IMG/VR virus record: IMGVR_UViG_3300007512_000009
Span: 1-64,000 of that record
Strand: one strand, 5' to 3'
Length of the DNA: 64,000 bases
Origin: a virus
The stretch's first letter is position 1. The number at the start of each line of letters is the position of its first letter. This document shows positions 37,500-46,840 of this stretch, piece after piece. The translations under genes were made by a program, and so were the position numbers. The notes beneath the pieces are model-generated. The model did no database searches. It was not told where the DNA came from and saw only the letters and a list, made by a program, of their open reading frames with translations.

Positions 37500-38651
37500 A
37501 TGGTAGATAATCAAGACGTACAAGCAAGTGGTGGTATTTTTGGACAATTGTCTGATGCTGTTACTGGGACACTTGCAGATTTAGGTAATCTAGGTTTAGA
37601 CCAAATGGCTGCCTCAGGTAATTTAGATAACTGGGATGGTCAAAACCCCACCAACCTAGAATATCCACCAACGATGCATTCTAATCCTAATGAGGGTAAC
37701 ATTATTTTGTTTAAAATGTGGAATAAAAAGAGTGCTAAATTTAGTGGTACTCAATTTTCTACCAGAAATTTTGTAGAAACTGAGACTGAGCAAATAGATA
37801 ATTTAAGCCAAGGGTCATGTCCCGCTTGTCATCAATATTCAAATTCTTCAGTATTTTCACACGATTTTGGTGCAAATTGTAACGAGGTAACTAATGAAAC
37901 TGTTGTTGAAGAAACAAGAGAATTAGTTGAAGATACTAGGTTAGGTAAAGCAACAGAAGAATCTAAAGATACTATTGCACTTTTTATGCCTAGAGGACTT
38001 AAAAATTCTGATACTATTGAATACTCTGATGTAGATTTTGGTCTTATCAAGGGTATTATGGAAGGAAATTTAGCATCTTTAATTCCAGGCATGGCACAAA
38101 AGGCAGCAGGTCTTGTTGATGGTCTTGCTCAGATAACTAACACCGAATTGAATACATCATCTGCAATAAACGCAATAACGGGTGCTGTTAGAAACCCTAG
38201 ACAAGAGCAGTTATTCAACGGTGTTGGATTCAGAACTTTTGATTTCACCTTCAATTTCTTTCCTAAGAATGCAAATGAATCTTTATTAGTTAAACAGATA
38301 TGTGATGTTTTTAGATTTCATGCTTATCCAGAATCTGTTGGTGCTAATGCTTTTTGGCGATTTCCTTCAGAATTTGAAATTAAATTTGCAAACTTAACTG
38401 TTCCTACAGCAAACCCATGGCAGCAAATACAAGGTCTATTTGGTGTAGGAGATGACGATGTTGAACAAATACAAGAAAATTATTGGATTAATCGAGTAGG
38501 CAGATGTGTTTTAACCAGTGTTAATGTAGAATATTTTCCGAATGATGCAATGTCTACATTTAGAAGTGGTGCACCTACTGCAGTAAATCTTAGTCTTACC
38601 TTCCAAGAAATGCATCAAATGGATAGGGCAGCAATAAAATTAGGTTATTAA
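37500..38651 (+). CDS. 48: baseplate tail tube cap gp48
   Basis: 383 residues. IALFMPRGLKNSDTIEYSDV and NPRQEQLFNGVGFRTFDFTF with FFPKNANES belong to the gp48 family, which closes the baseplate and starts the tail tube with gp54. The N-terminus is disordered. Two Cys-containing segments (CPACHQYS, FGANCNE) are unusual. First gene of the long late operon up to 46785. Confidence 0.8.
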   Translation: MVDNQDVQASGGIFGQLSDAVTGTLADLGNLGLDQMAASGNLDNWDGQNPTNLEYPPTMHSNPNEGNIILFKMWNKKSAKFSGTQFSTRNFVETETEQIDNLSQGSCPACHQYSNSSVFSHDFGANCNEVTNETVVEETRELVEDTRLGKATEESKDTIALFMPRGLKNSDTIEYSDVDFGLIKGIMEGNLASLIPGMAQKAAGLVDGLAQITNTELNTSSAINAITGAVRNPRQEQLFNGVGFRTFDFTFNFFPKNANESLLVKQICDVFRFHAYPESVGANAFWRFPSEFEIKFANLTVPTANPWQQIQGLFGVGDDDVEQIQENYWINRVGRCVLTSVNVEYFPNDAMSTFRSGAPTAVNLSLTFQEMHQMDRAAIKLGY

Positions 38652-38652
38652 T

Positions 38653-39579
38653 ATGGTTTATTTTAGTAAATTTCCAAGAGTAAACTACACCTTTGATAAT
38701 GGTAAAACCAATAAAATGGCCATTGACATTATGAAAAGAGTGGGGTTTAAAAGCACTACCAAGGCCAACGCAGGTATGTTTGCTGAGCATAATGTTATGG
38801 ATGGTGATACACCAGAAATGCTAGCACATAAAATCTATGGTAGTTCCGAACTACACTGGGTCATTTTGCTTTTTAATGACATTATTAACCCTGACTATGA
38901 CTGGCCAATGTCTAGTAGAAAATTGGAAAGTTTCATTAAGAAAAAGTATCCAGGCAAGGCATTTTTTGTTACAGATGAAAGCGGTGGAACAGGAACTTTT
39001 GCTGATGTACATTTTGAGAGAAATTGGACTGTTCTTGGTATAGATGGTAATACATATGATGATTTACAAAAAACATCTTATGGTCAAACAAATGCGGCCT
39101 TGATACATAGATGGAATAAGAGTCTTTCAAAACTAGAAGTGACAGGTGTTTCAGGTACTTTTTCTACAGGTGACTATATTGTTGCTATTGGCACTTCTGC
39201 AGACGGTTCTACATATAATGTCGGTGCATATCTTGCTAGGGTCGTTGACCAAAACCATGCATCAGTACATCATTTTGAAAATTCAATAGATAAAACTATA
39301 CTTAATCCACTTGGTGCACCACCAACTGGTGGTACTGGGGAACAAGCAGTTGTTGGTCATACCGCTGGCGGACAGACCATTGGTACAACAGGTGATAATT
39401 CAACATATGATGATACTTTATTGCAAAACTATATTGTCGGTTTAACCGACACATATACTAAAACCAATTTTGAATACGAAACAGAAGAAAATGAAAAGAA
39501 AAGAACAATTAAATTGGTTAGGCCAGATTATATAGCCAAAGTGGTTAGAGAATTTGAAGCATTGATGAGGAGTAGATAA
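38653..39579 (+). CDS. 53: baseplate wedge gp53
   Basis: 308 residues. FPRVNYTFDNGKTNKMAIDI then HNVMDGDTPEMLAHKIYGSS and ELHWVILLFNDIINPDYDWP form the gp53 family core with a LysM-like fold. An insertion at about 115-250 (GTADVHFERN..., GDYIVAIGT) makes it longer than T4 gp53 (196). The end returns to the family with KKRTIKLVRPDYIAKVVREF. Confidence 0.85.
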   Translation: MVYFSKFPRVNYTFDNGKTNKMAIDIMKRVGFKSTTKANAGMFAEHNVMDGDTPEMLAHKIYGSSELHWVILLFNDIINPDYDWPMSSRKLESFIKKKYPGKAFFVTDESGGTGTFADVHFERNWTVLGIDGNTYDDLQKTSYGQTNAALIHRWNKSLSKLEVTGVSGTFSTGDYIVAIGTSADGSTYNVGAYLARVVDQNHASVHHFENSIDKTILNPLGAPPTGGTGEQAVVGHTAGGQTIGTTGDNSTYDDTLLQNYIVGLTDTYTKTNFEYETEENEKKRTIKLVRPDYIAKVVREFEALMRSR

Positions 39580-39581
39580 TC

Positions 39582-41111
39582 TTGCCTAAAGAACACGACT
39601 CATATGAAATATTAAATGATGTTGTAATTGGTAAGGTTGAACTTATCTCAGATAACGGTGGTGCATTAAATGTTACAGATATGGTAAAACATATCAGCAT
39701 TTACGAAGACATAAAAAAACCATATCTAACTGGCTATGTTTACATACAGGATGCTATGAATATTAGTAAACATCTTCCTATAACTGGACATGAAACGTTA
39801 TTGATAGACTTTAAAACGCCAGGTATTGAAAATTCGCAATATATTACCCTTGAGATGGATGTGTTTTCTGTTACTGATAGAACCCGAACGAAAAACGATA
39901 GAGCAGAAATGTATAAGTTGAATTTCTCTTCGAAAATACGAAAAATCAACGAACAAATAAGGATAAACCAAAACTTTAAAGGTTCATGTTCCAGTGTGAT
40001 TAGTCGACTAATAGAAAACATCTTTCCAAAAGACACAATATTTAACATTGAACCAACCCAATATGACTTTGATTTTGTAATACCAAATTTAAAACCACTG
40101 GATACAATTGAGTTTATCTCTAAGAAGGCAATTTCTTGTACCCCACCACACAATGCTAACTTCATGCATTATGAATCAATGGTTGATGGTCAAGTTTTCG
40201 TGTCTTTAGGATTTCTTACAAATAACGATGTGGTAAGAAATTATGAAATGAGAACCAGTGGTTATTACGGAGATAATCTTCTTAAACAAAGATTTAATAT
40301 ACAAGATTTTGAACTAGTTGGCGATTTTAATAGGTATGAAGACTTATCCAATGGTGTTTACATGAGTACCTTAGTTACCCATGACATAACCACAAAACAA
40401 ATAAAAACCTACCGACAGACTGGTGCTCATCATGAGAGTGACACTATTGAGGAGTATGGTATATTACCCCAAAAAAGCAAGTGGACTAGTGTATCTGTTG
40501 TAAATATGGGTTTAGACCACGTAGGTCCAACATATTTTAGGCCTAAACAAATGTACGCATATACTGGTGACATGGGTGCACCAACATCAAATAATCCCAG
40601 CCCTACATGGTATTATAAAGAAGACGGACAATATTTTTTTAGCGACGATGGTAAATTGCTTGACCAAGAATCAGTTGATATGATTGAAGAGGGTAGTGAC
40701 ATTACAATGCGTGAAAACAATTCAGTTAATTTCAACCCAGAAGATTATCTTCTGAAAAATAGAATGACCTCTGGTGCACTTGGTAATACTAGGATAAATA
40801 TAAGGGTAGCGGGTGATTCAACATTAACTTCAGGTATGATAGTAAGCATAAAAGTACCTTCAACTGAACCCTTAGACAAAGATAGTACCGAGTGGTGGGA
40901 CCCATATTATAGTGGTAAGTATATGATTACCGCAATTAGACATTTAATTGATAACATTGGTGGTGGATATACTAGCATTTTAGAGTTATCTAGAGATTCG
41001 TTACCCAATAAAATACCAGACAAAAAGACTTTCGATTTAGGTGAGGATTATAATGAATCTGCATGGCGTAGAGTAGAAGAATTACAACAAGGTAATCTTT
41101 TAGGAATATAA
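39582..41111 (+). CDS. baseplate hub gp27-like
   Basis: TTG start with GAGGAG upstream. 509 residues: IGKVELISDNGGALNVTDMV, IYEDIKKPYLTGYVYIQDAM and SSVISRLIENIFPKD with PLDTIEFISKKAISC. This layout matches gp27-type hub proteins, which hold the gp5 spike. T4 gp27 has 391 residues, so this one is enlarged at the C-terminus. Confidence 0.7.
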   Translation: MPKEHDSYEILNDVVIGKVELISDNGGALNVTDMVKHISIYEDIKKPYLTGYVYIQDAMNISKHLPITGHETLLIDFKTPGIENSQYITLEMDVFSVTDRTRTKNDRAEMYKLNFSSKIRKINEQIRINQNFKGSCSSVISRLIENIFPKDTIFNIEPTQYDFDFVIPNLKPLDTIEFISKKAISCTPPHNANFMHYESMVDGQVFVSLGFLTNNDVVRNYEMRTSGYYGDNLLKQRFNIQDFELVGDFNRYEDLSNGVYMSTLVTHDITTKQIKTYRQTGAHHESDTIEEYGILPQKSKWTSVSVVNMGLDHVGPTYFRPKQMYAYTGDMGAPTSNNPSPTWYYKEDGQYFFSDDGKLLDQESVDMIEEGSDITMRENNSVNFNPEDYLLKNRMTSGALGNTRINIRVAGDSTLTSGMIVSIKVPSTEPLDKDSTEWWDPYYSGKYMITAIRHLIDNIGGGYTSILELSRDSLPNKIPDKKTFDLGEDYNESAWRRVEELQQGNLLGI

Positions 41112-41114
41112 CTT

Positions 41115-42314
41115 ATGAGGAAAGAGTTAACAGATGAATTAGGATTTGCTTGGTTTCAAGGAGTTGTTGAAGATAGAAACGACCCATTGATGCTTGGTAG
41201 ATGTCGTGTCAGATGTCTGGGTTTTCATACTATGAACAAAGATAGCCTTCCCACAAAAGATTTACCGTGGGCACATCCTATGAGTCCAATTACATCTGCA
41301 TCTATGAATGGTATAGGTCAAACACCTTTGGGTATGGTGGAGGGAACATGGGTAATAGGTTTCTTCCGTGATGGATTCGAGAAACAACAACCAATAATAA
41401 TAGGTACTTTGCCTGGTATCCCGCAGGAAGTATCGAATCCTGAATATGGTTTCAATGACCCTACAGGTACATATCCTAAAGACGATTACATTTTCGAGCC
41501 TGATACTAATAGACTCGCTAGGGGCATAACTAAAGATACCATTGTAGAAACTAAGATGGATAATTTGGATATAATGGACGAGGCTACATCCACAGGTGTA
41601 TCAAGCACCGTTCAAGAACCTTACTATGATAGTGCTTCTTTATATCCATTCTCTCATGTTACAGAAACAGAAAGCGGTCACATCGTACAAATGGATGATA
41701 CCCCAGGCAACGAAAGAATAAACATACATCACAAATCTGGTGCTTTCATAGAAATACTACCAGATGGTTCTATGGTTAGAAAATCTGCGGGTGAAAACGG
41801 ACTAGACTGGGTTACCGTAAATAACCAATATGTGCATGTTAAGGGTAATCAAAATATTACAGTAGATGGTAATGCAAACATTTATATTAAGAATGACTCC
41901 TACACAAAAACAGATGGTAATAGTAGGGTGGATGTAGTGGGTAATTATGAGTTAAATGTGGGTGGTGTCGCAACATTCAATGCCGGTAGTGGTAATTCTG
42001 TTATTAATATGGAAACTGGCTCTTTAAATATAGATAACGCTACTGGTATAAATCTAAACGGTGGTGGTGTGGGTAGTAATGTGTTTAGTGATGGTGAACC
42101 CTCTGACGAATCACCGATTATAATATTACCACCAGAGGGTTGGGAGTATCCTGATGGTGATGGTGGTGATAATTGGCAATCATTACATGAAGTTACTCCA
42201 GAATCCGTAGGATTCCCAGAAAATCCAGAAGTCGGTGACGAAACAACATTAGCAAATGGGAATAGTTATGTTTGGACTGGTGAAGAATTCGGGGGTTGGG
42301 TAGAATTGGAATAA
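41115..42314 (+). CDS. gp5-like hub/spike protein without lysozyme domain
   Basis: 399 residues. The N-terminal OB domain is clear: WFQGVVEDRNDPLMLGRCRV, MVEGTWVIGFFRDGFEKQQP and IIIGTLPGIPQ. After a linker the chain goes directly to a VgrG/gp5-type beta-helix (HKSGAFIEILPDGS, VHVKGNQNITVDGNANIYI). T4 gp5 has a lysozyme between these parts; none is seen. The C-terminus is acidic with Pro/Gly. Confidence 0.8.
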   Translation: MRKELTDELGFAWFQGVVEDRNDPLMLGRCRVRCLGFHTMNKDSLPTKDLPWAHPMSPITSASMNGIGQTPLGMVEGTWVIGFFRDGFEKQQPIIIGTLPGIPQEVSNPEYGFNDPTGTYPKDDYIFEPDTNRLARGITKDTIVETKMDNLDIMDEATSTGVSSTVQEPYYDSASLYPFSHVTETESGHIVQMDDTPGNERINIHHKSGAFIEILPDGSMVRKSAGENGLDWVTVNNQYVHVKGNQNITVDGNANIYIKNDSYTKTDGNSRVDVVGNYELNVGGVATFNAGSGNSVINMETGSLNIDNATGINLNGGGVGSNVFSDGEPSDESPIIILPPEGWEYPDGDGGDNWQSLHEVTPESVGFPENPEVGDETTLANGNSYVWTGEEFGGWVELE

Positions 42315-42317
42315 GAT

Positions 42318-44552
42318 ATGGTAGATTTAAATTTATCAAAAAATGCAGAAACAGCAAAAACAATTGTAACTAGTTTACAAAACTCTGGTGTTGATTTATC
42401 CATATCTGAAGAAGATAATTCTGAAATAGTAGTTACATCATCACGTGATTTAACTATATCAGAAACAAATGATATTTCTGCCTACAAAAAAGAAATCTTA
42501 GATGAAATTTCTAGCAAAATAACCACTAGTGACACTGGTACTTATCCCAAGAGAGTGTTTAGGACTGCCTCAATATCATCTGATTCTGGTATAGTTAAAT
42601 TACAGTCGCAAATAGGTTCACAAGGTGTCGCTACTATTAATGGTAGCACTGGTGAGGTAGAAGTAGTAAACAGTGTTTGTGGTGAAACTGGTGATGTTCA
42701 CGTGGTTTGTACATTCAATAGTGCAACTGGTGCAGTAGAAGGTGTAAACTCATTTAATGGTGCTACTGGTATAATAGAAGGTGTTAATAGTATAAATGGT
42801 TCTACTGGTGCTGTTACTCTAACAGATTTGGTTGGAGTTAGTACCTTTAATGGTTTATCTGGTGCTATAGACACCTCATCTCTCGTTTTAACAGTTGCAG
42901 GTCTTAGTGCAGGCTCATCCGTACAAACGATGAACGGATTGGTAATAAACCAAGGTAAATCTGGTGACTCTTTATCCATAGCAATAGGTGGCACTGCTTT
43001 AATCGGTGCACCACTGGATGCAGATACTAACTCACTAGGTGCTAATATAGCAATAGGAAATGGTGCACTTGGTACCAATACCACTGGATTATATAATACT
43101 GCAATCGGATATGGTGCTATCTATAGCGATTCTGATGGAACTGGTAGTGTAGCAATTGGACATGCATGTTCTTACAATGCCAATGGTTCATATAATACAT
43201 CCATTGGACACCAAGCATTTAAAAACGGTGATGGAACCAAAAATGTCGCCATAGGACAAGAGGCATTATATAATGCAGGTGTGATTAAGAACGGTTTGTC
43301 CAATTCCGATTATAATGTTGCTATTGGTGCTAGTGCAGGTCACGGTTTATCTCATGGGATTAACAATATCTTTATTGGATATGATACCCGACCAACTGCT
43401 TCAGAAATTAGCAATCAAATTGCAATAGGTAACACCTCAAGTGCATATCTATATACGGCTGCAGGTATTTCTGCGGGTGGTGCTACATTTGGTAGTAATA
43501 TAATTGTTCATGGTGGTATTTCAGCGAATTCAGGAATTTCAACTGCAGGAAACTTGAATGTGGGTGGTGGTACACTTCAAGGAGTAAACAATTTTGATGG
43601 TGGTACTCTGTCATTCGTTGGTGCTGGTAATATAATCCATAATAGTGGTGGGATTTCTTCGAGTGTAGTGCAAGCAACAGCAGTTATTGGGACTTGGATG
43701 GTTAATAAGGCAGGATTTTCTTCAGATGGTTATCTCCGTCACAGTGGTGGTATTTCCGCTGGCGGAAATTTAGAAACCCAAGCAGATTTGCACGTTGCAG
43801 AAAATATAGAACACGTTGGAGATACTAATACAAAAGTGGGATTCACCACGGACAGAGTAGAATTTGTCGCAGGTGGTGTTACATTTGCATACGGGGTATC
43901 TGGTGCATTTTATGCTAATAAGGGTATTACAGTAACTGGAAATGTATTAATTAGTGGTGGTATTTCAGCAAATGCAGGTATATCTACCTCAGGTCGAGTA
44001 GATGCAAACAAATTGTGGGTAACGAATGGGATATCATCAGACCATGCCATAACAACGTCCCATAACATTATCGGTTCATTCGGTAGGTGTACTAGTTCAG
44101 GTATTTCTTCAAATGCAGGTATTTCAACTGCAAGCGGAATTCAATTTTCTGATGGAAGCATTGCAACATCATATACAGACACAATAGGTGTTTACGTAAC
44201 TAATGGAAGTAGAACGATTACAACAGGAATAAAAGGAAGAAAAATAATACCCTATGATTGTACAGTTACCGAGTGGGTTGTTACTGGTTCTACTTCAGGC
44301 AGTATAACGTGGGATGTTAACTGGGGTAAAACGTCTGCATGGCCTAATGCACTTGCATCTGTAGGATTTAGCGGTAATGGTTCATCACCGCAACTGGGTG
44401 CAACAGCATCGCAATCCTATGTCTTAATACCTACCGCTTGGACAAAATCGGGATTTAGTGCGGGTGATGTTATACAATTTGAAGTAGATTCCGTGTCTAC
44501 TATAACTGACTGTGAATTGGCATTAAAAATTAAAAGGATGGATGGTACATAA
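42318..44552 (+). CDS. long tail fibre-type protein
   Basis: 744 residues. After a helical start, residues 110-190 carry NG-x-TG-x-V repeats (FNGATGIIEGVNSINGSTGA). Residues 235-375 have YadA-like AIG repeats (NIAIGNGALGTNT, NTAIGYGAIYS, NVAIGQEALYNA). Residues 380-620 carry GGISANAGIST repeats. A globular tip (VTEWVVTGSTSGSITWDVNW) ends the chain. A trimeric fibre that may recognise the host. Contains the second copy of the 33-bp repeat between two AIG units. Confidence 0.75.
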   Translation: MVDLNLSKNAETAKTIVTSLQNSGVDLSISEEDNSEIVVTSSRDLTISETNDISAYKKEILDEISSKITTSDTGTYPKRVFRTASISSDSGIVKLQSQIGSQGVATINGSTGEVEVVNSVCGETGDVHVVCTFNSATGAVEGVNSFNGATGIIEGVNSINGSTGAVTLTDLVGVSTFNGLSGAIDTSSLVLTVAGLSAGSSVQTMNGLVINQGKSGDSLSIAIGGTALIGAPLDADTNSLGANIAIGNGALGTNTTGLYNTAIGYGAIYSDSDGTGSVAIGHACSYNANGSYNTSIGHQAFKNGDGTKNVAIGQEALYNAGVIKNGLSNSDYNVAIGASAGHGLSHGINNIFIGYDTRPTASEISNQIAIGNTSSAYLYTAAGISAGGATFGSNIIVHGGISANSGISTAGNLNVGGGTLQGVNNFDGGTLSFVGAGNIIHNSGGISSSVVQATAVIGTWMVNKAGFSSDGYLRHSGGISAGGNLETQADLHVAENIEHVGDTNTKVGFTTDRVEFVAGGVTFAYGVSGAFYANKGITVTGNVLISGGISANAGISTSGRVDANKLWVTNGISSDHAITTSHNIIGSFGRCTSSGISSNAGISTASGIQFSDGSIATSYTDTIGVYVTNGSRTITTGIKGRKIIPYDCTVTEWVVTGSTSGSITWDVNWGKTSAWPNALASVGFSGNGSSPQLGATASQSYVLIPTAWTKSGFSAGDVIQFEVDSVSTITDCELALKIKRMDGT
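43283..43315 (+). repeat. 33-bp exact repeat, copy 2
   Basis: Identical to 4406-4438. Here it encodes IKNGLSNSDY between the units NVAIGQEALYNA and NVAIGASAGHG, lengthening that repeat unit compared with its neighbours, so the fibre looks like the receiver. Confidence 0.95.
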
Positions 44553-45664
44553 TGGCTGAGTATAATGGTTCAAGTGTAGTTATTTATTATGTAGATGGTG
44601 GAGCAGGTAGTGATTCCAATGCGGGAACAGGGGTAACTGCGGCCTGGAAGACTTTGGAGAAAGGATTCGATGAGATGTCAGGTTTTAATGATGGTGATGA
44701 ACTCCGCATTATGAAAACAGGCAATGATGCAGTTAATTATAGACCTGCAACAGCGTTAACCGCAGATTGGGCGAGTAAAGAAATCATTATGAATGGTGCA
44801 GGCACTTCTACTGATGGTGGTCTTGTGGATGGGACAATCATAGAAATAAATGGCAGTTCATTGGATAGTTCTACCCCGATGGTGAAGGTCACCAGTTCGT
44901 CTCTTGACGCAACTATTTTTTCACACATTAAATTTCAGGCTGCTGATACTGCTCAACATTGTGTAGAGGCAACGGTTGCTAATGCACACAATGTCACCTT
45001 TGTGAACTGTCAGTTTACTCAGGCAACCAGTCATGGGTTGTACACTAACAATCTTGCTAATTATTGGAACTTAATTAACTGTAGGTTTGATAATAACGGT
45101 GGTGAAGGTTGTCATATGCAATCCTCCAACTTTAATTTAGTTTATAAATGTTTGTTTGACCATAATGCTGGTGACGGTGGTAGGTTTGGCATTTTTGCCA
45201 GAATCACAGAATGTATATTTCATAGCAACGGTGATGATGGGTTGTACGTAAGCAATTCGGGCAGCATGGTTTGTAATTGTATTTTTGATGAAAATAATAG
45301 TGATGGTGTATACAGGACAGGAAGTGGTCAAAGTTGTTTTGTCAATAACGTTTACAGCAACAATGGTTCACAGCCGCACAACACAGCATCGGGTACGGAA
45401 ACAAGAAACTTTTATAATGCCTATTTTGGCAATCCATCAAACAGGCTAGGGTACACATCTGGTACAGACCACCAGTCACTTTACAATTATATTCAGGGAG
45501 CAACGACTGAATGGGGTTCAACACCAGACCATGATTACACACCAGACTATAATTCAGATTTGATTGATGGTGGGATGCCCACACAATTTAGGTCGTTTGG
45601 AAGCACAACAGACACAATAGGCCCAAACAAATGGGTGAACACAGAAAGTATTAGCGTTTTTTAG
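44552..45664 (+). CDS. right-handed beta-helix spike/fibre protein
   Basis: 370 residues. Starts YYVDGGAGSDSNAGTGVTAA, the usual opening of pectate-lyase-like proteins (DG..GSDSNAGT...PW.TL). Residues 130-290 hold PbH1-type coils: NVTFVNCQFTQATSHGLYT, NLINCRFDNNGGEGCH, LVYKCLFDHNAGDGG, ITECIFHSNGDDGLYV, MVCNCIFDENNSDGVY. Such proteins often bind or cut surface polysaccharide. No catalytic residues can be named. Its start overlaps the fibre gene stop. Confidence 0.75.
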   Translation: MAEYNGSSVVIYYVDGGAGSDSNAGTGVTAAWKTLEKGFDEMSGFNDGDELRIMKTGNDAVNYRPATALTADWASKEIIMNGAGTSTDGGLVDGTIIEINGSSLDSSTPMVKVTSSSLDATIFSHIKFQAADTAQHCVEATVANAHNVTFVNCQFTQATSHGLYTNNLANYWNLINCRFDNNGGEGCHMQSSNFNLVYKCLFDHNAGDGGRFGIFARITECIFHSNGDDGLYVSNSGSMVCNCIFDENNSDGVYRTGSGQSCFVNNVYSNNGSQPHNTASGTETRNFYNAYFGNPSNRLGYTSGTDHQSLYNYIQGATTEWGSTPDHDYTPDYNSDLIDGGMPTQFRSFGSTTDTIGPNKWVNTESISVF

Positions 45665-45674
45665 GAGGTTTATT

Positions 45675-45941
45675 ATGGCTAGTCCAATAGCAAGATTATT
45701 TACAGATTCAGCAGGCGGAGTCATTTTAGCACCAGGCGGTGGTAATGTATTTGTCAATGGTCAACCGATTTCTGTTATGGGTGATATTGTTCAAGGACAT
45801 GGTGAGCATGCTCATTCTGCACCTACTATATTAACTGGTTCTAGCACAGTACGTGCAGGTGGTAAAGGTGTTGTCAGAACAGTAGATACAGCAACTTGCG
45901 GTCACGATGTCATTTCTTCTTCTAATGTATATGCAGGATAA
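45675..45941 (+). CDS. PAAR-type spike tip protein
   Basis: 88 residues, AGGAGG ribosome site. GNVFVNGQPISVMGDIVQGH, TILTGSSTVRAGGKGV and ATCGHDVISS fit the PAAR-repeat cone that sharpens the gp5/VgrG spike (T4 gp5.4). The His and Cys residues (HGEHAH, CGH) could hold the metal at the tip. Confidence 0.85.
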   Translation: MASPIARLFTDSAGGVILAPGGGNVFVNGQPISVMGDIVQGHGEHAHSAPTILTGSSTVRAGGKGVVRTVDTATCGHDVISSSNVYAG

Positions 45942-45948
45942 CTAAATT

Positions 45949-46785
45949 ATGACACTTTATTCACACGAAACATTTTCTACAGTATTAACTAACCCTGATG
46001 GTACTACAGGAGCAATACCTATTTCTTCTCCACCTTTGTCTGAAGAGGAAAAAGATGTAATTGCTCTAGCATTTGGAACTACTAGTCCATTTAAAAATCC
46101 AATGGCCAATTATATTACTACTAGTCAGAATGGTTTAAGTGGTGCAAGTGTCCTTTTGGTGGCTAGAAATGAGGATGCAGAAGATGAATTGTATGGTCTA
46201 TTAACATCCACTATTAGTAATGTTGTGTCATTACACGATAATTTAAATAGTAGCGACACAAATCCTAACTTTTTAAATCACACTAATAGGCTTAGTGGTA
46301 CTTCTGGTGGTAAAACCTATTTAAATAATGACGGTGGTCTATATGGTTTTGGTGGTCTTCAAGGTATAGCATCTTCCTATAACAATGTCAGAGAGGCTAT
46401 GAGGGGACAAACAGCATCTGTAGAAGACAACTACTCAATATTTTTTACTAGTATATTGACTGTGGGTGAAAGCATAATGTCTGATATTATGGATTTTGGA
46501 AAAGATGGTAGTGGTGTAACTGGACAAATTGGTGGTATCACAATTAGCGAATTAAATGCTGACCAAATATCAACAATAAACACCACAGCAACAGATTTGA
46601 CCACGGCTGTTGTCGATAACATTGATGCAGATAACACTCACCTTTCTATAGCGGTAGATTACCTCAAAAAGTTCGGTAACGGTATGCGTATTTTGGGGAT
46701 GAACAAAGACACATACTTTGGAAGAAAACTTTTAGATGTGATGCAAACAGATATATTAGAGGACGAATTGGACGATTTAACTTGA
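45949..46785 (+). CDS. baseplate-region protein, unknown
   Basis: 278 residues; begins MTLYSHETFSTVLTNPDGTT. The middle is Gly/Ser/Asn-rich (RLSGTSGGKTYLNNDGG, GLYGFGGLQGIASSYNNVRE), then helical (GKKLLDVMQ-type end, DILEDELDDLT). Position between the PAAR tip and gp25 suggests a baseplate part. I recognise no named family. Confidence 0.55.
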   Translation: MTLYSHETFSTVLTNPDGTTGAIPISSPPLSEEEKDVIALAFGTTSPFKNPMANYITTSQNGLSGASVLLVARNEDAEDELYGLLTSTISNVVSLHDNLNSSDTNPNFLNHTNRLSGTSGGKTYLNNDGGLYGFGGLQGIASSYNNVREAMRGQTASVEDNYSIFFTSILTVGESIMSDIMDFGKDGSGVTGQIGGITISELNADQISTINTTATDLTTAVVDNIDADNTHLSIAVDYLKKFGNGMRILGMNKDTYFGRKLLDVMQTDILEDELDDLT

Positions 46786-46786
46786 A

Positions 46787-46803
46787 TATAAATATTATAA
46801 ATA
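46787..46803 (+). promoter_or_regulatory. two tandem T4-type late promoters
   Basis: Exact TATAAATA at 46787-46794 and again at 46796-46803, right after the preceding stop. They lead the second late transcript (membrane/GAF-like protein, gp25, gp6 and onward). Confidence 0.8.
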
Positions 46804-46840
46804 CAGTATATTTTATATTCAAAAATTTTACTAGGAATTG

